A DNA stretch of 64,000 bases from Juglans regia (Eukaryota; Streptophyta; Magnoliopsida; Fagales; Juglandaceae): the NCBI RefSeq assembly GCF_001411555.2, contig NC_049905.1, forward strand, positions 10,197,053 to 10,261,052, read 5' to 3'. Made by a program: the position numbers and the translations under genes. The notes beneath the pieces were generated by a model, which worked only from the letters and a program-made list of their open reading frames with translations, did not search any database and was not told the DNA's origin. This document shows positions 45,736 through 58,594 of the stretch, one piece after another (within the stretch, counting starts at the first letter, position 1; every line of letters starts with the position of its first letter).

Positions 45736-47020
45736 TTAATAATGAGGAAAATAATCTGGTAGGGTGGCTTCCACATAAGAAAGAAAAGGGACGGCCTGAG
45801 GCTGGGCGGTGATAGAAATTAGCAGGAGATTGTTGTTTCTTGCCCTTCCTTGTGGCTTTATGTCAGATCCCCTGTGAAATCCAACCCAACCCACTTGGAT
45901 TTTCTGACACACACTCTCTCTATGCCTCTAATTGTAATTGAAGTTTCAGTGCAGTCCATTCAAGAAGATTTTATGCCTTTTTTTCTTGTTTAACATCTCT
46001 TTAAAACAAATTAAAATTTATAATTAAAATTTCAATTTTAATAGTTTAGAGATGCGAGTATAAAATTATCACTTATTTTAAAATTTTAAATTAATAGAAT
46101 AAAATAGATTTAATTATTTATATTATATTTTTACCACTCGCCCTCGCATGTGAGTAAGACTTCTTGAATGAGCCCAACACATGAAATATTATTTCTCACT
46201 AAATGTGATTGAGAGTAGAATCAAAATTCGATCTGGTCCGACACATAAAATATTTAATTAAATGAGATAGATGATATAATTAAGGTTAAACTCAAAGACT
46301 CTATTATGCTTTGATAACATGTAAAATTATCATTTATTTCAAAAAATTAATTTAATGAGAAGAAATAAATGTAATTATTTGTATTATATTATTAACAATA
46401 AAGTATAGCATTTTTAGTGATTTGATAGTGTAAGATATTTTTTCAATATAATATTTACAATTTTTTTTGCATAATATCTTATCTATGCGGCTTTAGCAAT
46501 ATCTAAACTTCATTTTTTTTATTAGCACCAAGTGTCGAACAGCGTCCCGACTAATTCGGAGGTGCACAAATTTTCGATAAGAAGTTTTTCGTAAGTGTAT
46601 TTCAGATAATTCAAAAGAAAAATCATCCCGTCTGATGGCCTTTAAATTGCATCCAAAGAGATCTTAACCTTAGATCTAGGCAAGACCTTTATCACTTAAG
46701 TCATCCCAAGGATAAGCAATATCTGAATTTAATTAAATGGCAAGAGAAAATTGATCCCGACATAAATCGTTTACTCTTTTAAAAGTATAGCAAACTCTAT
46801 ATTTTTAAAATCAAAAGTTAAGAAAGAGATGGGAAAACGAGAATGAGAGAAAGGTTTGAAGGCTGGAGGAGTTGACACATGTGACAATATTGGAGCTGAG
46901 CTGGAGTACTTGCTTGTTGCTCACATGGCCCTATTTTAGGGATAAAGAAAAGTATTAGATTCCTTCCCATCTTTTCATGTTTATGTTCCTAATTCTTTTA
47001 TATTTATATTTATATTTATA

Positions 47021-47061
<41 letters not shown>

Positions 47062-50000
47062 TACATACACACACAAAAGCACAGAATATTTGTTAGGTGC
47101 AACGAGATCACTTAACAAAACTTTTTAATACCTCTCTGTCAAAATTGTATTTTTTTTTTTTTTCAATCTGGGAGATGTTGGGGGGCATTTGTCCCTTTTT
47201 TTTTTATATATATTTTGTAATTTCTACTCATTTTTAGGTATTTTCTTAAATTTATTTGTGTAAAATTACTACTTATTTCAAAAGTTTAAACTAATAAAAA
47301 AAATATAGATTTTATCATTTATATTTATCTTAACACTATCTTCATGTATAAGCTAAACTCTTATTCAATAAATAGGTAAAACATGTGGAATAATTAAATT
47401 AAAGAGAGTAGAATAAGAGTTCAAACTCATAACTTCTACTTTGATATTATATGAAACTACTATTTATTTTAAAATAAAAATTTAAATTAATAAAAAGAGA
47501 TAAATTTAATCATTTATTTTTACTTTAAGAATATAATATATATATATATATAATTAATTTAAAGAAGTGCATTGGGAAATGAACTAGTCTATTTATATTC
47601 ATTGACAAAATTTTATAGAATATTTTCAATAGACTTACAAATATATGTGAGGAATTATATTATAACACCTCTTTTTTAATTCACTGCCTACCATATTTAT
47701 CTTAGAATTTTTTTTTAAGATTAAACAAAAAGAAAACATAATATTTAATAATCTCTAGAGTAATATTAGAGAAAAGCCATTATAGCAGTGCACACTTTGT
47801 ACTCACTGCGTAGCTGCTTTTAGTTGATTGTTCTCAACACTCACTTGGAGAGATATGTGGTCTAAATGATGTCACATCATGTGTACAAAATAGATGCTCC
47901 CAATAGTGACTTCTATTTATATTTATTCATAATCTCTATAATGTGATGTGATGCACTCACTACTAAGCAAAAATTTTACCTCATTCTAGGTGGCAGATCT
48001 TACTGTCACGAAGCCAAGGCATGCGAAGAATCCAGCAAAACAGAATTTCATGATGGTTTTCTATAGACATATATATGGGTTTTTGCAGTCTCAAATAGTT
48101 TATGAGTTAGCCAAATGAATCCGATTGTGATGGCAATGGTGGAAACTCAGCCTTCTTAGCAAACCTTTGTGCTAACATTCACACCATGAACCCATTTCAA
48201 ATAAAATAGGTTGAAAATCAAGGTAGTTAAATTCAAGTTCCACTTAGTTGATGGATACAAGATAAACATAATCGAATAGGTCACGATGTCTATATTGTTA
48301 AATCTTTTATATATCATAAATGTATTTTATCTAAGAAAAAGAGAACTGGTTACATTGACTTAAATGTTGACATTGGACATAATAAATGCATCCAAGCGCC
48401 TCCGAAAACTCTGGTATCATCGCTATCTTGTTTGACATGTTAGTAATGCATTTATCACTATTAAACTCAAATTTCGAGACCCAACTCACATCTCTTTTTA
48501 TTCTTAGTACGATTGGAACCTCCTATTTTTTGTGCAAATTAACTCGATTGATTCTGAAGAACTCTAAACAGACTGACTATTATAAAAGATATTAAAATAA
48601 AACCTTGTTGAAAAATGAAGAAACTTATTAGTTTATCAATAAAGCCATTATCTAAGTCTTCATTCCAATCAACGTTCAACCTTTAAGTTTAATCTTAGCT
48701 AAGATAAGGTGAAATATCAAAAGATTTTTTATTTTATTTTTTTATTTATGCATGGATAGAAAGACTCTAAAAGGAAAAAGAAAAAGAAAATTAGCATCTA
48801 ACCAAATATGGCACTCCCAAGTCCAACAATTGTAAGGCGCAAATTTTGAGGTCCAATCGAAGAGACAGTGAAGGCCGTACCGATGGTTTTAGTTACACTT
48901 TTCCGACCAGGAAACAAAAAACAAAAGGAGGGAATTTAGTGGTACTTTTGTCTTGTTTGTTTTTTTTTTTTTAAAAAGAAAAAAAAAAGAAATTCCTGCT
49001 TTAAAAAGACTCTCTCCCCCATGTGGTCGTACTGTAAATGCTTTTAATTAAGTAGCAGTACTTCGTTTGGAGATAGCTGATGAGTACTTTTTTGTGACAC
49101 CCAATTTGGAACTTTCACCGAAAAAGAAAGGGAACTTTAGTACTTCAAGTCTTCAATGGCTTTGGCATTTGATGAGTCTTCTCCCATCATTGCCTTCCGC
49201 TGCCTAACTCATGTACTTCCATAACTTCTCTGAATCGTTTGTATTCAATGGCTTTGGCATTTGATGAGTTTTTTTTTTTATTTTAATTATTGGAAGACCT
49301 AAAATATAAAAAAGATTTTTTTTTTTTTTTTTCTCTAAGAAGTTTTGTTTGATGAGCTTATGCTATTATTGGCTATTAAGTTCCATCCGGGTCAAGTTTA
49401 TGTGACCTAAAATCTTTTATATTGATCCGACATAACCCGTTTTGAAGTAAATTATAATCGTGATTATGAGTTGAAATAACCATATTTTGAGTTGGATAAT
49501 AGATGAAAATAATCGGGATAGTTTAAATAATACATTTTCAAGTCGGACCACAACTATGACCTCAACAAATAGATGACATTTTTTGGAATTCTTGTTCAAA
49601 TTGTAAGATGTAACATGTAAGAGAAATAGATATATAAAATGGATATTATAATATTTAACAAATATAAAATATTATTCAAAAAATTTATTCAAAAAGGAAT
49701 TAGATATTATAACACATGTATTATATGTCTTTATGTTCCACTTTAAACAATTGAAAAAAAAAATGAGATAGATACAATTATAAACATATGATAAGCATAT
49801 ACTTTTTTTAACGAATGGATGCGTATATATTTTTTAATTTGTATTTTTTAAAAAAATATATATTTATCATGGAAAATGATACTTGGTTCTATGATTTTAT
49901 ACTCTTAAAGTTACAGTTCGGGTATCTTAATTATTTTTGTTAATGGTTAAGAAAGTAAATATTAATGAAGTTATATAATTTTTTTTAAAAAATATTTAAA

Positions 50001-50127
50001 AGAAAAATACAGCTACACTAATGATAAATTTCAAAGCCAAACTCATGAGACTGACTAACTGCATTACATGAATGAATGCCCATTTATCGTATATTCAAAA
50101 GGACAAGAACCATTTATATAGATAAAA
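45736..50127. other. Gene-free AT-rich DNA
   Basis: There is a TA microsatellite at 47023-47056 and several poly(T) runs (47153-47163, 48959-48972, 49318-49331). Short frames, e.g. 48386-48595, show no recognisable domain. A short exon-like stretch near 47990-48045 (VADLTVTKPRHAKNPAKQ) is unassigned. No gene is supportable. Confidence 0.4.
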
Positions 50128-50308
50128 AATTATTTTTATTAGTCGCTATTTACCATCACATGATACCTCACACTCTATGAAAAAATCTATACATATTATA
50201 AAAAATATTCTCATTTTTTATGAAAAATATTTTCATACTTTATAAAAAATTATAGATGTGGAATATATGATGTGAATAGTTATTGATTTGTAATAAAATT
50301 TTATTATA
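50128..50308. mobile_element. MITE with AGTCRCTATTTACCATC-type ends
   Basis: Left arm TTATTAGTCGCTATTTACCA and right arm GATGTGAATAGTTATTGATT form imperfect inverted repeats around an AAAAATATT-rich core. A second member of the same family is at 61264-61417. Confidence 0.55.
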
Positions 50309-53260
50309 AATAGATGGAAGGAAATAATTTTCAAAGACTTCAAATTTTGTCGTAAAACTGATTAGACGCCGCCTTTGTGAACGCTGTATATTTGACCGAT
50401 CAAAACGTGTGAGTCAACTACGTGATTTGACCAACCTTAGTTTTTTTTTTTTATAAATGATTTGACCAACCTTAGTTAAGATCACAATACCATATATTTT
50501 ACATGTATTTATTAGTGGTTACCCCTCAAAAGAGGGTTTGACCGAGTCGAGATTTTGTTTTTGGCAGTAAAACACACGAGGAAATACAAATAATAAGATT
50601 CTAAAGATATATATAAACAAAGAGTGAGAAAATATATCTATATATCATTCCCATCCTTAAGCCATTATCTTAATTCAAAAGAAGGTGAGCTTAGTGATAT
50701 TTTAAAAGACCATTTTTCAATTATCAAATCAGTTCGTGCGTATCCTAAATCGAAATGGTGCTCATTCCCCTATAAACTCAATGAAAGTGGGAGAATACTA
50801 AAATATGGAAGAGAAATAATTTGTACAGTTTTATAGTGTACAAGTCAGCTCGTCCACTCATTTTAAAAAAATTAAACAAATCTAGAATCCACGTAAATAA
50901 ATTCATTTTTTAATAGAGAGCCACACTTTTAAATAGTAATGTTAGATATATTCGTGGAGTACTGCACAATTGTACAAATCATCTCAATTCATCTATGAAT
51001 CTAAACGGAAAATGACTCGATGGTATAATAATTATTATTATCAAACTGCATTTTCTTTAATAATATTGAGTTAATTAGAGGAAACTATTCATTAAATATA
51101 ATATGATAAACACATGTTTTTCTGAAAGACAAAGGTGAAAAACTGTCGTATTTAATGATTATAAACTTCTTCCAACCCAATTCAAAGTAAAACTCTGTTC
51201 AGCTAGATGTTTCAAATATGTTCTAAAATTTGACAAATGGTTCAAAGTTTTCTTGAACTATGCAGATGAGGATATGACCGTAGCATATGAAATTTGAGGA
51301 GGAACCTAAAAGTTGTCGTTGAAGTGGAATAATCTAAGAAAAGACAACATTCATTTCCGTAGGAGAGTGGAGGTTGTCCTTCAACATATTAAAGAAAGTC
51401 CTACGTAGCTAGGATGGCACATGTGACATGACTAATTTGTAACTAAAGGTATCTTATAAGTCTCCCACCATCCATCATTACGTCGAGACTCTCTTGTTTT
51501 TTTTAGGAAAAATAAATGATGATAGAATATTAAACAAATAATTAAATTTATCATTTTATCTCGATGTAATAATTTTCGAACAACTCATAATTTAAAAAGG
51601 GGTTTACAATAGTAATTGCGAACTTAAACGCAATTTATTAAAACATTGTAATTGGGATCCTTTATAAAAAATATTTTTTTTTAATTTTTTTTTTTATGTA
51701 AATCTCACTTTCTTATTTTAAGAATAATGTTATTTTTATTTTTTTATACAAAGAGAGTGGGAGATTTCGAATTCAAGTTTTTCATTTGGAGAATCAGATC
51801 ATGTGCCATCAGGCCATCAGACTCTTAGCATAATAATACTACTCAGTCATCTAAAACTTACTATTTAAATGATCTTCTTGATATGTTACCATCATGTGAT
51901 GTTACGTCACTTATTAAAAAAATTATAAATACAACCACAAAAGAGATAATAGAGGGAATCTAAAATTTCAATTTTCATTTTTTTATATTTTTTGACCCCC
52001 TTTTGGTTTGAATATGTTTTTTTTTTTTAATAAATCACGTGACACTATGTGATAGTGGCACGTCAAGAGGCCATCTAAATGGTAAGTTTCAGATGATCAA
52101 GTAGCTGTATTTTTTTTTTAAAAGTAATATTAGATATAATCAAAGGTTATACAAGCCCCATGTACTACTTTTAATAAAAAATAGTGGAATTTATTATTTA
52201 AAAATTAATTTTTAATGTAGATTTTATATTTATTTATTTTTTACAAAAAGAGTAAATAATATTTATATAACCTAAGACTGTAAATATCATTTCTACATAA
52301 ATCTATACAAATCATTATATCGAATTTAAATGCTCACTTTATTGGGCGAGAACATAAGAACGGACCAAGTCAAGTCGCGAGCAATATTAATTAATTACTT
52401 AAAAAGATTCCCTCCCCCTTAGAATTAATTCAAAACCACGAGTTTCATGTGCACATGAATGGCGTGGAGCGAGGGTGAAGATCGAAGTTTGATGTGAACT
52501 GGTGAAGCCTTTAATTTGTTGCGGCGTGGGATGGTCAATTTTATCGTTTTGCTCAATTTTTTCTTTGAACTTATCTAATCCTAGTTGAAGTACCCCATGA
52601 TGCAAGTCCATGCACATCTTCCAACCTATTAAAATAAATAGACAAAGTACTATGTTGGTTTACGTTATTGGCCAACCTTATACATTCGTTTTCTTCCACT
52701 TTAACCTCTTTTCTTTATGTTTATATGGCTTTAAGCTTCTTCTTTTTTTGTTGTTCTTGTCTAGAAGTAATGCTTACAAACTGTACTTTTTTGAATGAGT
52801 TGTATGTTTTTTTTTTCTTTTTTTGTGGTATTCAAATATGACTTTTTGTAATGTTTTTAATGTCAAGCATTTTATATATGCTTAGCTTTGAAGAAAAAAA
52901 AGGGGGTGAAGTATTTTGTATTAATTGATAAGTTGTTAAATATCTTGTAAGTTAACTGTTAATAAGTAAATAAACTGTGTCGATACCAAATTATCAATGA
53001 GTAACACATGTAAAAAGAATTTAAAAAAAAAAGTTCTAAAAAAGGTTGAAAGAAAAAAAATTTAACAACTTAAAACATATGGGGTGAGACCAACAAGCTA
53101 CCTAGGCACAACATGTGCGACATGGATCACATGAACCTGTCGAAGCTTGGGTCGCATTAGGGTTGAGACCAAGGTGTGCTTGGATCATCGACCCCCCCCC
53201 GCCCTCGTTCCCCCACCCTTATCTCTCTCTCGCCAAGTACCAGCACGCTTAATCCAGCAA
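50309..53260. other. Gene-free AT-rich DNA
   Basis: No gene is recognised. Frames at 50624-50836 (plus) and 52399-52617 (minus) have no domain and atypical composition. A 20-bp duplication at 50423-50477 is described in the findings. A run of C occurs at 53192-53200. Confidence 0.4.
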
Positions 53261-53263
53261 TAA

Positions 53264-53462
53264 GGGTTGGTTTAGATTCAGAGATGAGATGTGATGATTT
53301 TATATGAAAGTTAGAAGTTGAAAAAAATATTATTATAATATTATTTTTTAATATTATTATTATTTTGATATTTGAAAAAATTGAATTGAGATTTGAAAAA
53401 ATTGAATTGTTTATTTTGTGTGAAAATTTAAAAAAAATGAAATAATGAAATAAGATGAGATT
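53264..53462. mobile_element. Tourist-like MITE, copy F (right end decayed)
   Basis: The left end GGGTTGGTTTAGATTCAGAG follows TAA (53261-53263). The core contains AGTTGAAAAAAATATTATTA and a duplicated TTTGAAAAAATTGAATTG. The right TIR is not clear. Confidence 0.6.
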
Positions 53463-55104
53463 TGTGGGTCTTTGATTCTAGAGACCAGGGACCGTGGCTT
53501 AGAGAACCACAACGTAGTGCCATGGGTCAACTTGCATAGAGGAAGAAAGAAAAAAAAAAACATGAAGAAAGAAGATAGATAAGAAAAGAAAAAGAAAAAA
53601 GACGAGAAAAGAATGGCTAGAATCAAATAAAATTTAGGATTTTTATGTTTTATATAAGAGTAACGGGAAAGCAAGTCAAATCTTGGCGGGTGAGATACCA
53701 TTTAAATACTTAACATTGGAAAAAATATTAAGATGGAGATGACGTCTGAAGTTATTTTTGTTTGGTTATATTGGAATCAATGTATTCCTTTATGTTCATT
53801 ATGAATCTAGCAGAATGTTTAGACAGAGAGCCCATACTATCTCATTTCACTTAAGAAAGTAAATAGTTTTCTTCATTGTTTTAGAATTTTCTATTAATAT
53901 TTCCTTTCAAAATAATAATAATAAAAAGAAGCGCTTTGGAGCGGTCGGTCTGCTATTGACCCATAAATAACCCTTAATTAAATTTTGACACATCAGTTAT
54001 TTCACATTAAATCAATAGATTGCATCATACTAGATTATTCATATGTATGATCTTAAACCCCTTACATTCCATGTTCTCAGTCCTTTCATCTCCTCCTGCC
54101 TCTATCACCAAGCATCTCCTCTGCCCATTATCCCCGCCGTCGCCCATCTCTGTCGCCGGTCTCCCCCCATCTCCATCAATCATCTCCATCTCCTCTCAAA
54201 AAACCAACCCACAATCAAACCTAAATCAAGCTTCAATCAAACCACAATCACAGTGAAACTCATCTCTACTTGGTTGCCAAGAAAACTCAAGAAGAAAAGA
54301 ATAGAAAAATCGGAATCACTCACATTTCAGTTGTGCCCTTATTGCTTCCAATATTTTCTCGGCAACTAAATAAAACTGAAGCCAACACAAACCGATTCGA
54401 ACTCTAGCAGGAAAAAAACAACAGTAACCTTTGATTTCCAAAATACAAGTCACGGGCTAGAAAAAAAAATGAGCCAAAGTCAATGGCCGTTAAAACTTGA
54501 AGAACATGACCAATGGTTGTACACGAAAAAACCCTAAAATGGAGAGGGTCGTCGTCTAGGTTCCGTTGGAGAGAATGGAGATAGGGGGTGTTCCTCGTGG
54601 AATGACGGAGAGAGGTTGCGTTCCTTGTGCAACGACGGAGAGAAGGGGGCTCGAGTTCCTCGTGCGACGACGAAGAGAGGCTGCGTTGTCGTGGTAGTGA
54701 GGGCGGTCGTGGTGGTGAAGAAGGTTTCGTGGGAGAGAATGGAACCGATTTTGGGCTGAGTCGGTGGGAAATATAATGGAGAGAGGGAAATCGTGTGTAA
54801 TACCGTGGGGTGGGGGCACATGGTAGTGTTTGTGAGTTGTCTACGTGGAAGTTACACATTGGAGGGCTGTTGATGGAGGAAAAATAAATTCGATGGTGTT
54901 AAGATTAACTCTAAAAAAAATCCCTATTTTGATAAGTATAAATCATGGAACCAATAAAAATATAAAGAAATTTATTTATTTTCTCTTTTTTTTTTTATTA
55001 TTGTTAAGATTTTGGTTAAATACTGAAATTCAATACTCATACAATCATAGATTTTTTTTTTTGGATAAAAACGAACATTAGGTTCCATTGTGATAGGTGA
55101 TTAA
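53463..55104. other. Gene-free region with a low-complexity repeat block
   Basis: 54545-54720 holds imperfect units of about 36 bp around CGTGCAACGACGGAGAGAG. They yield Ser/Pro/Arg-rich frames on the minus strand. 54050-54200 is pyrimidine-rich. I do not support a gene here. Confidence 0.4.
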
Positions 55105-55334
55105 GGCCTTGTTTGTTTTTCAAAAACATCTCATCTCATCTCACCTCATCATTACAACTTTCCCAAATCCCCACACAAAATAAAATAAAAAATTTAACTT
55201 TTTCAAATCCCAAAACAACAATAATATTAAAAAATATATTCTAACAATATTTTATTCAACTTTTTAACTTTAATCTCAACTCATCTCATCTCATCTCATC
55301 TCATCTCATCTCATCTCTGAAAACAAACGAGCCC
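55105..55334. mobile_element. Tourist-like MITE, copy G
   Basis: Ends GGCCTTGTTTGTTTTTC and GAAAACAAACGAGCCC, flanked by TAA on both sides (55102-55104 and 55335-55337). It carries seven or more TCATC units near the right end. Confidence 0.85.
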
Positions 55335-55337
55335 TAA

Positions 55338-55537
55338 GTTTCTGTTTGGATACAGAAACGGTTTTATCTCGTTTTATCATTACAATTTTTTTAAATTTTC
55401 ACACAAAATATAATAAACAATTCAACTTTTTCAAATCCCAAAACATTAATAATATTAAAAATAATATTCTAACAATATTTTATTTAACTTTCATCTAAAA
55501 GTATCTCATCTCATCTCACTATGATCTAAACGGGACC
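55338..55537. mobile_element. Tourist-like MITE, copy H, abutting copy G
   Basis: It starts GTTTCTGTTTGGATAC and ends GATCTAAACGGGACC, with the same core as copy G in the same orientation. Only the TAA duplication separates G and H. Confidence 0.78.
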
Positions 55538-57656
55538 TTAGTATAATTTTGCCATTTGTTTGATTAAGAACCACAATATATTAATAAATAATTAATTCGT
55601 GCCATTTGTTTTATTTATATTTGTTAAAATGAATGGATATTTTCAGCATATTAATTTAAGTTTACATTTTAATATAATTTTTCATGTATTGCTTTGACCC
55701 ACAAAAAAGAAAGTCTAATTTTGTCTACGCTTATACATTAATGTCGGAGGCCCATTCACGACTAAAACATTTTTCTTTCTTTAAACTCGTCATGACGGCT
55801 ACAAATACATTACCAACTTAATTGACCTAACATTTTTTCCTTATATTCTTATGTCGTTTTTTCAATATAAAGCATTAAATATGTTGGATAGTGATAGGCT
55901 AACAATTCATTCATAATTTATAAACAACTTTAAATATAATAACATTTTTTTATTATATCTAAACATACCAAATAAAAAATTAAAATTAAAATCAAATTTA
56001 AAATAATATCATTTTATTATATAGTTATATACAAATTATTATTTAATAGTAACTTTATCATTTTTCAAATATGTTTTGTGGTACTTTTTCAAGTTATTAG
56101 TGTTTTGTGCCATAACTTGTGCATTTAGTAGTGATCTTGTACGGTTGTACTTTGAGAGTAATGATTTTTTGTACAAGCTTCCTACTTGATATACAAATTT
56201 TGTGGAGTCTTAAAAAATTGGATCCCATTGTCAAAAAATTTTAAAAATAATTAATTTATTTTTTGTGGGCTCGCTTTTTTAAAAATTGTATTTATTATTG
56301 TTCATATCTTAATACTTCTTTTGAAAAATATAAAATTTATTGTTAAAAAAATATTTTTTTACTTGAATTTTAAATTTTTTCAAAATAAATGCACATTCTT
56401 TAAACTACAAATGAAAGTTGAAACTCATGATTATGTATAAATTTATGCTTACGTGAATATAAATTAAAGCCATCGATACATTTCAATCAATAACATTCAT
56501 ATTATGAATAAATAGATATGAAAAAAAAGCCACAAACCATTAATTTATAATCAAATGATATTTGCAGTCCTAGATGATGTAAACCCTGCACACCCTTTTG
56601 AAAAAAAAAATGGTTAAATCTGAAATTCACATGAAAAAATTATTTTTTAATAGTAAATTATACTTTTTTTCAATACAAGTACGTTAGGCTTGCATAACTT
56701 AAGACCGTATCTAGCACTACTCTAATTTCTATATTAAAAGTCAAGTTGTTCCATGCTTCGTTTAACTAATTTGCAAGCAAGAAAAGAAAAAAAGTTAATG
56801 AAGATCAAGCTATATTTTACATAATTATAAAAGGCTAAAGACATTTCAAACACAATTTTTTTATAGGAAAATTCTTATTATAAGGGAAGGGTAAGAAAGG
56901 TTGACAAAGTTCCTATTATAATCCCATAAAAATGCACTAAGAAAAAGTAGAGCCAAGTTAATGATCCCAAATTTTTTCAATTAATCAGGTGCAAACAAAA
57001 CGACCATTGTTAAGGTGATTGATACGTTGAATCAAAATGCTATAAATATTAAAAAAAAAACCTTATTTTGTGTACTACAAAGGTAAACCAAAGCAAAGGA
57101 GGAGCACCATGCATTGATCCTAAATTTTCTTTGATCATGAGAATATGAAACTTTTTCATTTAAAAATAAAAAACTAGTTGCATTTTGGGATAAAAACATA
57201 TAAGAAGAATTAAGTTTTGAAGAGTTTTGAAGTGTTATCCACGATTCCTAAATGAGAACGGGATGAGAGTGATTGAAATAAGCAAGTAAGTAATTAAGAA
57301 AAGCGTGAATGGTCGTGTGGCTATTGGAGTAGCAAAGGTGTGGCGACGCATAGATTTATATGCACGAAGAAGTGGATTATGAAAAATTAGGACTAACGAA
57401 CTAACAATTGATTAAGAAGAATTTTAAAGATGTTTCAAAAGATATAAAAGTTACTATAATTGAGAAAAAATTTATAATATTGTTATTTTATTTGAAAAAT
57501 TATTTTCCATATATAATCACAAGAATAGGTGGGGAAGGTAAATTAGATAAGAAATAACGAGGGATTAACTGTAATAAATTGGCTCAAGTGAGGTACAAAA
57601 ACATAATATGTACAAAAGTAGGGTCATTACAGCAAACCACCCCAATATTTTTGAGT
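55538..57656. other. Intergenic, upstream of the F-box/kelch gene
   Basis: AT-rich with no recognised gene. The proximal promoter of the downstream gene should lie in its right part; the only element I can support is the TATA box. Confidence 0.45.
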
Positions 57657-57666
57657 TTTATATAAC
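57656..57666 (+). promoter_or_regulatory. TATA box of the F-box/kelch gene
   Basis: TTTTATATAACC lies about 25-35 bp before the CT-rich leader, which is the expected position for a transcription start near 57690. Confidence 0.55.
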
Positions 57667-57691
57667 CCACCCCACTTTTCGACAAACCCAG

Positions 57692-57718
57692 TTCTCTCTC
57701 TCTCTCTCTCTCTCTCTT
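57692..57718 (+). repeat. (CT)n tract in the 5' leader
   Basis: About 13 CT units, followed by more pyrimidine-rich sequence. CT tracts are common in plant core promoters and 5' UTRs. Confidence 0.9.
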
Positions 57719-57782
57719 TCTGTATTCCAAGTTATCTCAGACCCCTCTCTCTCCTTTCTCTCTCACTCGCCGGGCTCCGGCG

Positions 57783-58112
57783 ATGTGTTTGGCGGTAATG
57801 GTTTCCGGCGCATTATACAGAGAACCGAGTCCTGAGATCCGAAACGGATGCCACACTTTCCGGTATGGACATCCTTTTTTTAACGTTCATTTTATCGCTA
57901 CTGAACCTGCGATTCATTTCTTTTTTCTCCAAATAGAGCGAGATCCGAAAAATCATCCTATTTGGATCCAAACAACGATTTTATCGTTCAATCCGGATTC
58001 GAGCGAACCTGTCCAATAGTAACGAAGAGATATTTTGTTCATTTCACTGTTCAGTCGAATGTTATTTTTTCAATTCTTTTTTTAACTTCTTATTTTTCTT
58101 GAAATTCAGGTA
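57783..58112 (+). other. Predicted uORF spanning a 5'-UTR intron
   Basis: An ATG at 57783 opens a frame to 57862, where CCG is followed by GTATGG (donor). A strong acceptor (pyrimidine tract then AAATTCAG) ends at 58109. Splicing of 57863-58109 places TAA directly after the junction, giving a 27-residue uORF (MCLAVMVSGALYREPSPEIR and seven more). The intron is predicted from splice signals only. Confidence 0.4.
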
Positions 58113-58594
58113 ATTCTGTTTGGATTGCTGGAAATCAGCCGATAAATTTTCTGGAAAATCAATATAACTCGGTGGTATCACTAGAAGTCTCAATCTTATA
58201 CGAAGGATGCATGCGTGTTTCCATACTCGATTCGTTTGAGCTGAGATTGCATCAGTTTCGGCAAATGTGAAAATATTTTGCCATCTTCTTAGTTGCATCG
58301 ATGCACTTTTGCTTTTTCTGGGTATATGTTTTCGTGTTAAACTGATGGAAAGAATAAACACATGGAGACCAATTGCGTGCAAAGCTCGGTATTTGTTTTC
58401 CGGGTAGTGGGACAAGATATAGGATTTGCGGTATAGAAGAAGTTTTGGAACCCTTTGTCAAGAATGAATGTTGTATGAGAAATTTGCTTGGTTTTGTTGG
58501 GGTATGGTAGAGATTTGTTTTTAAAATATCAAACAAAGCTTTCTAGGATTATTTCTGTGGAGGTAGAGGGGGGGAGGTGACTACTATTTCGAAA

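Noticed and set aside
47990..48045. Exon-like VADLTVTKPRHAKNPAKQ after a pyrimidine-rich stretch and AG
   Set aside because: Too short, no flanking exons recognised and no family identified.
54404..54859. Overlapping Ser/Pro/Arg-rich frames on the minus strand
   Set aside because: Three frames are open at once over an imperfect 36-bp repeat and CT-rich DNA, the mark of low complexity rather than a gene.
43359..57600. Search for a host gene in the long central gap
   Set aside because: All frames are short, AT-driven and without domains or splice-linked partners; I prefer to report no gene.
58062..58536. Minus-strand frames of 94-117 codons upstream of the F-box/kelch gene
   Set aside because: They overlap the predicted leader in antisense and show no domain or codon signature.
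58577..58594. GTG start extending the F-box/kelch protein by six residues
   Set aside because: A good ATG in the same frame follows at 58595, and nuclear plant genes rarely start at GTG.
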